Under the pieces are notes generated by a model. The model did no database searches. It saw only the letters and a list, made by a program, of their open reading frames with translations, and had not been told where the DNA came from. The position numbers and the translations under genes were made by a program. Positions 53,338 to 59,024 of a DNA stretch of 59,024 nt are shown piece after piece. Origin of the DNA: a bacterium D16-51 (GTDB lineage: Bacteria > Bacillota > Clostridia > Lachnospirales > Lachnospiraceae); the NCBI GenBank assembly GCA_003612285.1, contig RAYE01000036.1, positions 1-59,024 of the forward strand, given 5' to 3'. Numbering within the stretch: position 1 is the stretch's first letter; the number at the start of each line of letters is the position of its first letter.

Positions 53338-53901
53338 CTATTCTATCAATCCGCCGATGATTTCCATAATTTTTTCTCTTTCCTGCCCTTGGTTATCAGC
53401 AGCAAAATACATAAAACAATAATAAATGTCTGAATCTTCTATCTTCCAAAAAACATCTATTTCATTTTTCGTACGGGTTATTAAGAAAGAAGAAATCCTT
53501 TCACGTTTTAGTCCAAAAAATTTATTAGGAAATTTTATTGTTTGTGGATGTTTTAACTCAATATACAAATGATATGCCTTTTGCTCTTCCTGCTCCTCAA
53601 AAGCTTTTGCCCACTTTATCCCTCCAACATCAGCATAAGGAACATCCGGGGAAAACCCTGCAATTCCTGCTTTATCTTGATACAAATATTGTTCCAGATG
53701 CCTCAGTGGCTTAGGCACGAGCTTTCCTTCCGTTTCAACAGGATAAACTGTCCCATCATAAATTACACAGATATTATCATAGTCTTCCATCTTTACACCA
53801 AAAAATCTGGTCTTTTTATAGTAGAAGTTAAATGAAAATACAATTATGATAACTGCAGCCAACAGGACATATATAATTTTCCCCTTTATTGTAATTTCCA
53901 C
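53338..53901 (-). CDS. Membrane-anchored protein of unknown function
   Basis: This 187-residue protein has one N-terminal membrane helix (about 8-27), then an extracytoplasmic or cytoplasmic domain rich in aromatic residues (VYPVETEGKLVPKPLRHLEQYLY, AYHLYIELKHPQTIKFPNKFFG, DSDIYYCFMYFA). I recognise no family. The frame opens with GTG at 53901, with no visible ribosome binding site, so the start is uncertain. Confidence 0.55.
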   Translation of the reverse strand: MEITIKGKIIYVLLAAVIIIVFSFNFYYKKTRFFGVKMEDYDNICVIYDGTVYPVETEGKLVPKPLRHLEQYLYQDKAGIAGFSPDVPYADVGGIKWAKAFEEQEEQKAYHLYIELKHPQTIKFPNKFFGLKRERISSFLITRTKNEIDVFWKIEDSDIYYCFMYFAADNQGQEREKIMEIIGGLIE

Positions 53902-54282
53902 ATATTTTTTAAGCTGTTATTCTTCATAATATAAATCCTTATATTGTAAAAAATTATTTAAAATATGTCTCATTTTCAATCATATATTATATAGGCATGT
54001 TTACCTCTATACAAATTTCGTCCTTGTCATTATGAACAATATAATAACTCTCTAATGTATATTCTGTCAGCTTCCTATATCCAAAAAGACTTTCTGACAA
54101 TCAGAAAATCTTGTGCTGAAAAGCGGATTGTTCATTTATTCTGTTACCGATTTTGATAACGAAACAGATTGAGCAAGTAAAGACTTTTGACAGTGATGAA
54201 GCGATGCAGAAAAAATAGAAAGCCTTTCCCCGCCCGTCAATCTGGATTTTCAGAAAAACTCAGATTAATTGGAGGAAATTGG
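53902..54282. other. Intergenic stretch without a recognisable gene
   Basis: This is 380 AT-rich bases. The plus strand around 54150-54260 has a coding-like look when one frameshift is allowed (QVKTFDSDEAMQKK then IESLSPPVNLDFQKN), suggesting a decayed gene fragment, but no family is clear. No promoter or RNA was identified. Confidence 0.3.
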
Positions 54283-54639
54283 CTACTGATATATTGCCAA
54301 AAATGATGTTATTTTTCCATAGGTGTATTCACCATCAATCAATCCAAATTCAGGATCATAGTATTTACCGTTATACAACAACGTCCAATGCGTGTAACCT
54401 GCATTTGTATGCACTGTTAAAATAGAATACTCATATGGCACAGGATTCTTTTTTGAAATACGCATATTTTTTTCAGCATGTTTCACTCCATAAAAATCCA
54501 ATATTTCAATCAGCTGCCCTATACTCGTAGAGCCGCTTGTTTTCATATCTTTAATTACTTCCTCTATATCTTTACATGTAATCATTGCAATACATGCCTG
54601 TCCACAGGCTTCAGAAGTGGGCTGCATAACCAGTTCCAT
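54283..54639 (-). CDS. Stand-alone peptidase C39-like protein
   Basis: This 118-residue protein has MQPTSEACGQACIAMI with Cys12 in the C39 position, and HWTLLYNGKYYDPE with His84 and Asp95 in the order of the Cys-His-Asp triad. C39 domains normally form the N-terminus of bacteriocin exporters and cut leader peptides after GG. Here the domain stands alone with no transporter or membrane segment. It could be an intracellular papain-like hydrolase or a toxin/immunity factor. AAGGAGAAG precedes the ATG. Confidence 0.75.
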   Translation of the reverse strand: MELVMQPTSEACGQACIAMITCKDIEEVIKDMKTSGSTSIGQLIEILDFYGVKHAEKNMRISKKNPVPYEYSILTVHTNAGYTHWTLLYNGKYYDPEFGLIDGEYTYGKITSFLAIYQ

Positions 54640-54679
54640 TTTATCTTCTCCTTCCCAATTCTATTGTTGACTGTCATCA

Positions 54680-55417
54680 TTACGAGAAATTTGTAAAGCT
54701 GTCTGCCCTTGAAACACTGTCCACATGAATATATACATCCATGCAGGTAACCCCTTCTTTTTCATATACATGCTCAAAACAAGATAAGATACCCTTCTTC
54801 GGCTCTTCACAAAACCCATTTGCCTGCAAAAACTCCATTATTTTTTTATAGGCATTTGGAATACGTCCTGAAGCCGCTACAAAGGGATCATGTATTGTAA
54901 TCACTGCATAATCCGCTTCTTTCTGATCAGCAAATTCCACGCCCGGACAGCTTGTTTCAAATCCTTCCGGTAAAATATAAGCTGCTACATATCCACGAAG
55001 GCCAAACCTGTTTTGCATTTCGGATATAGCAAACGGGAAATCCCATCCGATTCTCACTGCATCCGGCTGAAAATCCAGCAGACCTGACCGCCTAGCCCAA
55101 TTTTCCATGTAGAAATTTACATCATCTTCCGGATTTGGCGTAAGCATCACATATCTCGCCATCTTAAACGCTTTCACCTTTTTTACTTTGATTTCCGAAT
55201 AAACCCCGTCACAGGCATCCATATCCTCTTTGACCAAAGCATCCAATTTACAAGAGAACACATCACTCAAAACAACCAGTTTATTCAATTCAGGGATAAT
55301 TTCACCCGCCTCCCATCTGGATATTGTCTGACGGGAAACAGACATCATCTCCGCTAACTGCTCTTGTGTAATCTTCTTTTGTTTTCTCAAGTATTGAATA
55401 TTTTTTCCTAAACTCAT
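54680..55417 (-). CDS. HTH regulator with GyrI-like effector domain
   Basis: In this 245-residue protein, residues 1-65 are a Cro/CI-type HTH (LRKQKKITQEQLAEMMSVSRQTISRWEAGEI), and the remainder is a GyrI-like/AraC effector-binding domain (IKVKKVKAFKMARYVML ... DVYIHVDS). Such proteins sense small hydrophobic molecules. The start at 55417 has GGGGG eight bases upstream; the first ATG at 55438 does not. It lies 40 bases upstream of the C39-like gene on the same strand. Confidence 0.82.
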   Translation of the reverse strand: MSLGKNIQYLRKQKKITQEQLAEMMSVSRQTISRWEAGEIIPELNKLVVLSDVFSCKLDALVKEDMDACDGVYSEIKVKKVKAFKMARYVMLTPNPEDDVNFYMENWARRSGLLDFQPDAVRIGWDFPFAISEMQNRFGLRGYVAAYILPEGFETSCPGVEFADQKEADYAVITIHDPFVAASGRIPNAYKKIMEFLQANGFCEEPKKGILSCFEHVYEKEGVTCMDVYIHVDSVSRADSFTNFS

Positions 55418-55533
55418 AGAAATTTCCCCCAGACTCATATGTTGCTGAAACTATAACTTAATGTTACCATAACAACCATAAAAAAAACACCAACTCATAA
55501 ACGCAACTTCAGCGAATATTGTCAACTGGAAGT

Positions 55534-55682
55534 TTACATTGTTCTGTCAAATCCCCATTGAGTAAATTCTACTTCAATCACGTACTTATCTACTCCTGTC
55601 TTTATGTCTTCAAGTAATGTAACTTTACATCTGTCTTAAATACTTTACTAAAAATCTCTTCCGCATTTTCTAATAGACAACG
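55534..55682 (-). pseudogene. Frameshifted gene remnant
   Basis: On the minus strand one frame reads LLENAEEIFSKVFKTDVKLHY, and after a one-base shift near 55603 it continues DIKTGVDKYVIEVEFTQWG to FDRTM-stop. The composition is protein-like, with no start codon, and the upstream part is missing. I cannot name the family. Confidence 0.45.
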
Positions 55683-55736
55683 ACATCATGTTTTTAATAA
55701 TCCTTGGGGGAATCTTTCTACAAAGACACTATAAGT

Positions 55737-56288
55737 TTATAAATCCAGTTCTTCAAAATCAATCCAAAAATCATCATAAATATTAACCTTAATCTTATCA
55801 TGAAAGGTATAAACCTGCGGTTTAATATCGGTCTGCTCAAGACAGTAGACAAAAATCTGTTCTGTCCGGGAATCCACGATCCAGTATTCCCGGACTCCTG
55901 TATCTGCATATAGGTTCAGCTTCCTAATATAGTCATGGCCAGGGTTTCCAGGCGATACAATCTCAATAATCCAGTCCGGCGCACCAGTGCACCCTTTATC
56001 CGTAAGCTTACTGCTGTCACAGATAACACTAATATCCGGCTCAACAATTGTTTTTCGGTCTTCCTTTAACTGAACTGCAAAAGGGGCAGGGTATATATGA
56101 CAGGATCCATTTTTTGATTTAATATACTGATGGATTGTTGCATGCAGTTCGCTTAATATTGTCTGATGGATTCTGGAAGGTGAAGCCTGATTATAAATCA
56201 GTTCTCCATCAATTAGCTCTGCCCTGACATCTTCCGGCAGGGCATAATAGTCTTCTTCAGTATAAATATTTCTTTGTGGCATTGGCAT
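55737..56288 (-). CDS. Uma2-family (DUF820) endonuclease-like protein, copy 3
   Basis: This 183-residue protein has YYALPEDVRAELIDGELIYN, IYPAPFAVQL, EPDISVICDSSKL, APDWIIEIVSPGN and GVREYWIVDSR, and ends DDFWIDFEELDL. It keeps the nuclease-like Asp/Glu positions. It is close to copy 2 at 43492-44043. AAAGGAAGTGACG precedes the ATG. It is upstream of the pseudogene remnant and isolated from other known genes. Confidence 0.9.
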   Translation of the reverse strand: MPMPQRNIYTEEDYYALPEDVRAELIDGELIYNQASPSRIHQTILSELHATIHQYIKSKNGSCHIYPAPFAVQLKEDRKTIVEPDISVICDSSKLTDKGCTGAPDWIIEIVSPGNPGHDYIRKLNLYADTGVREYWIVDSRTEQIFVYCLEQTDIKPQVYTFHDKIKVNIYDDFWIDFEELDL

Positions 56289-56399
56289 AGCGTCACTTCC
56301 TTTCTTTTATTCTGTCCATTTTTGGATATTGAAGAAATTTCATTCTAACTTAACTGCTATTATAATAGCATAGCTATCAGCAAAATACCAATCAAAAAT

Positions 56400-56451
56400 A
56401 ACATGCCATGAACGAAAACTATGGCATGTTACTATTCACAATCAATGGTAA
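56400..56451. repeat. Hairpin plus solitary foldback-family end
   Basis: AACATGCCAT (56400-56409) pairs with ATGGCATGTT (56421-56430). This runs into GTTACTATTCACAATCAATG (from 56428), a terminal motif of the foldback family. No inverted partner is seen. Confidence 0.6.
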
Positions 56452-56492
56452 CCCTCACCTTGCCTTCGCGGGAATAAACTTTCAAAAAGGAC

Positions 56493-56521
56493 TTGAAATA
56501 TTGCTGCAATTAAGCTATAAT
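56493..56521 (+). promoter_or_regulatory. Promoter of tRNA-Thr
   Basis: TTGAAA (56493-56498) and TATAAT (56516-56521) are 17 bases apart, 14 bases upstream of the mature tRNA. Confidence 0.85.
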
Positions 56522-56535
56522 AGTTTCTGTTGATT

Positions 56536-56608
56536 GCTGTTATGGCTCAGTCGGTAGAGCGTCGCCTTGGTAAGGCGGAGGTCACGGGTTCGATTCCCGT
56601 TAACAGCT
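56536..56608 (+). tRNA. tRNA-Thr (anticodon GGT)
   Basis: This is a 73-base cloverleaf. Acceptor GCTGTTA pairs with TAACAGC, the anticodon loop is TTGGTAA, and the T-arm is CGGGTTCGATTCCCG. No CCA is encoded. It is a single gene with its own promoter and terminator. Confidence 0.96.
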
Positions 56609-56611
56609 GAA

Positions 56612-56656
56612 AAAATAAAGATTTTCCAAAGTATATGTTTTGGAAAATCTTTATTT
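56612..56656. terminator. Bidirectional terminator between tRNA-Thr and sigH
   Basis: AAATAAAGATTTTCCAAA pairs perfectly with TTTGGAAAATCTTTATTT, with T-rich DNA on both outer sides. It serves tRNA-Thr on the plus strand and sigH on the minus strand. Confidence 0.9.
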
Positions 56657-56660
56657 TATA

Positions 56661-57284
56661 TCAGGGGTTTCTTTTCTGTATTTTTAATAACTTAGATTTA
56701 ATTCTTTGCAAGGCATTATCAATTGCTTTTGGTGATTTTCCAAGCCGTTTGGCAATCTCCTGATATGTTAGTCCCTTCAAGAACAAAGATAGTACCTGCA
56801 TTTCCATCTTACTCAGCCGGCTATACAACTTACGCTTTATATTCCTTGCGTTTTCCTCCCCAATTACAATTTCTTCCGGGTTTTGCTGCCATACTGCCAA
56901 TGCACGGTTCAAACCAAAAAAATTATCGCCGCCTTCTTCCAAGCCATCCGGCATATCAAGGGAAATATAAGAATTTAATGGGATATTTTTCTGGCGGTTA
57001 GAACTTTTAACGGCAGAATACAACTGGCTGGAGATACATAAATTAGCAAATGTCTCAAATACTGTACCTTTTTCTGCATCATATGTGCGTATTGCCTTAA
57101 ATAGACCTATCATCCCCTCCTGCAAAAGATCATCCTGGTCTCCATCCATCAAAAACAAAGGGCGGGACAAAACGCGCACCATGCTTTTATATTTTTCCAG
57201 CAAATAAGTCATTGCTTCCCCATCGCCAGACTGTGCTGCGCTAATAATCTGCAATTCATCCATCCCCTGAAATTTCCCATCCAT
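56661..57284 (-). CDS. sigH: RNA polymerase sporulation sigma factor SigH
   Basis: SigH is a 207-residue sigma-70 family protein. Region 2 has PLFLMDGDQDDLLQEGMIGLFKAIRTYDAEKG and FETFANLCISSQLYSAV; region 4 has LSKMEMQVLSLFLKGLTYQEIAKRLGKSPKAIDNALQRIKSKL (given by position about 155-200). Length and location after mrnC and rlmB match SigH (Spo0H) of Firmicutes, which drives early sporulation genes. The start at 57284 follows GAGAGG; the longer frame overlaps rlmB. Confidence 0.92.
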   Translation of the reverse strand: MDGKFQGMDELQIISAAQSGDGEAMTYLLEKYKSMVRVLSRPLFLMDGDQDDLLQEGMIGLFKAIRTYDAEKGTVFETFANLCISSQLYSAVKSSNRQKNIPLNSYISLDMPDGLEEGGDNFFGLNRALAVWQQNPEEIVIGEENARNIKRKLYSRLSKMEMQVLSLFLKGLTYQEIAKRLGKSPKAIDNALQRIKSKLLKIQKRNP

Positions 57285-57315
57285 TCTGATACCTCTCAAA
57301 TATATCCACTTTACC

Positions 57316-58056
57316 TTATAATAACCTTTGACGGACAATTTCATATGACAAAATCCCCATCGCAACAGATGCATTTAATGAATCAACATCCCCAAACATT
57401 GGAATACTGGCAGAAAAATCACATTTTTCTCTCACCAGGCGGCTCACCCCCGCCCCTTCATTTCCAATCACAAGGCCGATTGGCCCAGTTAAGTTTAACT
57501 TGTACATGGATTCCCCTTCCATATCACCACATACAAACCACATTCCCTGCTTTTTTAGCATCTCCATTGTCTGAACTAAATTTGTCACCTTTGCAACCGG
57601 AGTATAATTAATTGCACCAGCAGACGCCTTTGCTACCGTTGCCGTAAGTCCAACTGCCCGCCGTTTGGGAATAATTATGCCATGTGCCCCCGCCTGGTTT
57701 GCTGTACGCACAATAGAACCTAGATTATGTGGATCTTCTATATTATCTAACAAAATCAGAAAAGGAGCTTCTCCCTTCCTCTCTGCCCTTGTAAGCATTT
57801 CCTCTACCGTCCCATATTCGTAGGCCGCTGAAAAAGCAATTACTCCCTGGTGCTTCCCAGTCTCTGACATCTGATCCAACCGTTCTTTTTTCACAAAAGT
57901 AATAATTGTATCCGTTTTTTTTGCCTCACGCAAAATTGTCTTGAGCGGTCCATCCTGCGAGCCATCCAAAAGAAATATCTTATCAATTGTTTTTCCAGAA
58001 CGAAATGCTTCAATTACCGCATTCCTGCCTTCAATAGTTAATTCTTCATATCTCAT
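57316..58056 (-). CDS. rlmB: 23S rRNA (guanosine-2'-O)-methyltransferase RlmB
   Basis: This 246-residue SpoU/TrmH-family enzyme has an L30e-like N-terminal RNA-binding domain and the SPOUT motifs NIEDPHNLGSIVRTANQAGA, LVIGNEGAGVSRL and DSLNASVAMGILSYE with the trefoil knot. It methylates G2251 of 23S rRNA, or a related position. AAAGGGG precedes the ATG. The mrnC-rlmB-sigH order is conserved in Firmicutes. Confidence 0.94.
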   Translation of the reverse strand: MRYEELTIEGRNAVIEAFRSGKTIDKIFLLDGSQDGPLKTILREAKKTDTIITFVKKERLDQMSETGKHQGVIAFSAAYEYGTVEEMLTRAERKGEAPFLILLDNIEDPHNLGSIVRTANQAGAHGIIIPKRRAVGLTATVAKASAGAINYTPVAKVTNLVQTMEMLKKQGMWFVCGDMEGESMYKLNLTGPIGLVIGNEGAGVSRLVREKCDFSASIPMFGDVDSLNASVAMGILSYEIVRQRLL

Positions 58057-58076
58057 ATATCCGTTCCCCTTTTGTA

Positions 58077-58523
58077 CTATAATCTGGTCGGAAGCTGTCC
58101 TGTCTTTTCCAATCCATATTTCACTAGAAAAAGCGAACGGTCCATCTGATGTTTCAAGTATAAATATCCCAACAATGCTTCAAACCCTGTTGCCAGCCGA
58201 TAATCTATAATAGATGCATTTTTTGCGGAAGTAGCAGACTTGGCATTCCTGCCATGACGATATACTGCGAGTTCTTCTTCTGTCAGCAATTCCAAAATCT
58301 CTTTTACAAGTTTCGCCTGTGACTCTGCTTTCACTACACTGCTTGTAAGGCGATGGAAATTCTTTACCTTCCCATTCCCCAAATCAATTACAATCGTCCG
58401 GATTATTAAATCATATACACCGTCACCAATATAGGCCAGCCCTAAAGAAGAATACTGTTCTGGTTTCAATTTAGAAGAACCAAAATACTTTTCTACAGAT
58501 TCTAAAAAATCATTCTGCTCCAT
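58077..58523 (-). CDS. mrnC: Mini-ribonuclease III
   Basis: This 148-residue protein has a single RNase III catalytic domain without a dsRNA-binding domain. The motif LGLAYIGDGVYDLIIRT corresponds to the RNase III signature, and NAKSATSAKNASIIDYRLATGFEALLGYLYL (by position about 93-124) to the second metal-binding helix. It matures 23S rRNA ends in Bacillus. The start is placed at MEQNDF after AAAGGAAAA. Confidence 0.95.
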   Translation of the reverse strand: MEQNDFLESVEKYFGSSKLKPEQYSSLGLAYIGDGVYDLIIRTIVIDLGNGKVKNFHRLTSSVVKAESQAKLVKEILELLTEEELAVYRHGRNAKSATSAKNASIIDYRLATGFEALLGYLYLKHQMDRSLFLVKYGLEKTGQLPTRL

Positions 58524-58552
58524 CCGATTTTCCTTTCTATTATAATATAAGA

Positions 58553-58583
58553 AAATAACCCCCATAAAATATGAGGGTTATCT
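58553..58583 (-). terminator. Terminator of the rRNA-tRNA operon
   Basis: On the minus strand ATAACCCTCAT pairs with ATGGGGGTTAT and is followed by TTTC and T-rich DNA. It lies three bases after tRNA-Cys and before mrnC. Confidence 0.8.
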
Positions 58584-58585
58584 AA

Positions 58586-58656
58586 AGGCGACTATCGGAT
58601 TTGAACCGGTGATCAGGGAGTTGCAGTCCCGTGCCTTACCACTTGGCTAAGTCGCC
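58586..58656 (-). tRNA. tRNA-Cys (anticodon GCA)
   Basis: This is a 71-base cloverleaf. Acceptor GGCGACT pairs with AGTCGCC, the anticodon loop is CTGCAAC, and the T-arm is CCGGTTCAAATCCGG-like. No CCA encoded. It is the last gene of the rRNA operon. Confidence 0.95.
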
Positions 58657-58666
58657 AAAACAAAAA

Positions 58667-58738
58667 TGACTCCAACGGGATTTGAACCCGTGTTACCGCC
58701 GTGAAAGGGCGATGTCTTAACCGCTTGACCATGGAGCC
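58667..58738 (-). tRNA. tRNA-Glu (anticodon TTC)
   Basis: This is a 72-base cloverleaf. Acceptor GGCTCCA pairs with TGGAGTC (one G-T), the anticodon loop is CTTTCAC, and the T-arm is CGGGTTCAAATCCCG. No CCA encoded. It lies ten bases from tRNA-Cys. Confidence 0.95.
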
Positions 58739-58775
58739 ATAATAAAATTATTTAATTCAATAATATCTCATTCAA

Positions 58776-58848
58776 CTCCCCGAGTAGGACTCGAACCTAC
58801 GACAACGCGGTTAACAGCCGCGCGCTCTACCGACTGAGCTATCGAGGA
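58776..58848 (-). tRNA. tRNA-Asn (anticodon GTT)
   Basis: This is a 73-base cloverleaf. Acceptor TCCTCGA pairs with TCGGGGA with two G-T wobbles, the anticodon loop is CTGTTAA, and the T-arm is TAGGTTCGAGTCCTA. It is the first tRNA after the 23S gene. Confidence 0.95.
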
Positions 58849-58955
58849 TTATCCCCCTGCCTTCTATATCTTATGCAGGGCTTCCCTTTTCTATTCCTCC
58901 TGGTACCTTCAAAACTGCATACTGATTCTTCCAGACTCCGCTGCCTTCTTTTTTC

Positions 58956-59024
58956 TTGGTTAAGCCCTCGACCTATTAGTGACAGTCAGCTCCGCATGTT
59001 GCCATGCTTCCACCCCTGCCCTAT
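58956..59024 (-). rRNA. 23S ribosomal RNA, 3' end only
   Basis: The minus strand reads GCATGGCAACATGCGGAGCT, then GACTGTCACTAATAGGTCGA and GGGCTTAACCAAG, the conserved 3' end of bacterial 23S rRNA. The gene continues past the window edge. Between it and tRNA-Asn is a spacer with GCAGTTTTGAAGGTACC, a typical clostridial processing-region sequence. No 5S gene is seen before the tRNAs. The exact mature 3' end is approximate. Confidence 0.93.

Noticed and set aside
1-59024. CRISPR array
   Set aside because: The direct repeats seen are palindromic dispersed elements, not regularly spaced units with unique spacers, and no cas gene is present.

Overview
The window looks like chromosomal DNA of a spore-forming, low-to-moderate-GC anaerobe of the Clostridia, most likely a Lachnospiraceae-type gut bacterium. 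The grounds are Gram-positive ribosome binding sites (AGGAGG) throughout, spore-coat CotJ proteins, a SigH-type sporulation sigma factor next to rlmB and mrnC, an agr-type quorum-sensing module, and protein families common in Lachnospiraceae (DUF4474, an AAA-ATPase-like/PDDEXK_9 protein, DUF815, Uma2). No species can be named from sequence reading alone. Most genes lie on the minus strand.

Layout. 1-2.4 kb: half of a foldback repeat, then a rubredoxin/glutamate-synthase FMN-domain fusion followed by a second foldback repeat. 2.4-4.5 kb: cotJA-cotJB fusion, cotJC, and a lipoprotein SGNH hydrolase. 4.7-9.7 kb: a chemoreceptor, tRNA-Gly, a DUF1905 protein, a BceRS-like two-component system, and a small FliD-C-like protein. 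10-12.7 kb: the rpmG-secE-nusG-rplK-rplA operon with its promoter and terminator. 12.9-15.4 kb: a NusG-domain-II protein, a full FliD-like protein and a complete 674-bp foldback element. 15.5-18.0 kb: a tetR-ABC ATPase-FtsX operon.

18.3-27.6 kb is the most distinctive part. agrD (a 50-codon TTG-start autoinducer precursor, newly called here) overlaps agrB. An XRE regulator is divergent to it. Next come two paralogous lipoproteins, a decayed third copy, an ABC exporter and a secreted protein that joins the same lipoprotein domain to a putative cysteine peptidase. The block closes with an AgrA-like LytTR regulator and an AgrC-like GHKL kinase. A reasonable reading is an agr quorum-sensing island whose output includes the lipoprotein/peptidase family.

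27.6-40.4 kb: a membrane-anchored beta-lactamase-fold hydrolase, a predicted ABC-class ATPase, a MIF homologue, DUF4474, a metallophosphoesterase, and the tRNA t6A genes. tsaD is separated from tsaE-tsaB-rimI by RNase Z, a zinc ribbon protein and an AAA/PDDEXK_9 protein. 40.7-44 kb: a large RelA/SpoT-domain protein with two Uma2 proteins. 44-53.2 kb: a DUF815 ATPase, argS, aroA, a glycosyltransferase, SRPBCC and DUF1294 proteins, and an amino-acid ABC transporter whose binding protein and permease are fused. 53.3-56.5 kb is an accessory stretch with a stand-alone C39-like peptidase, an XRE-GyrI regulator, a frameshifted gene remnant and a third Uma2. 56.5-59.0 kb: tRNA-Thr, sigH, rlmB, mrnC, tRNA-Cys, tRNA-Glu, tRNA-Asn and the 3' end of a 23S rRNA gene.

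Three families of dispersed intergenic repeats run through the window: foldback/TIR elements with ends GTTACTATTCAC, short palindromes built on TTAGGAACTGTTAA, and a GC-rich element with ends GTCAAATACCCCGC. Several form hairpins exactly at gene ends or in promoters.
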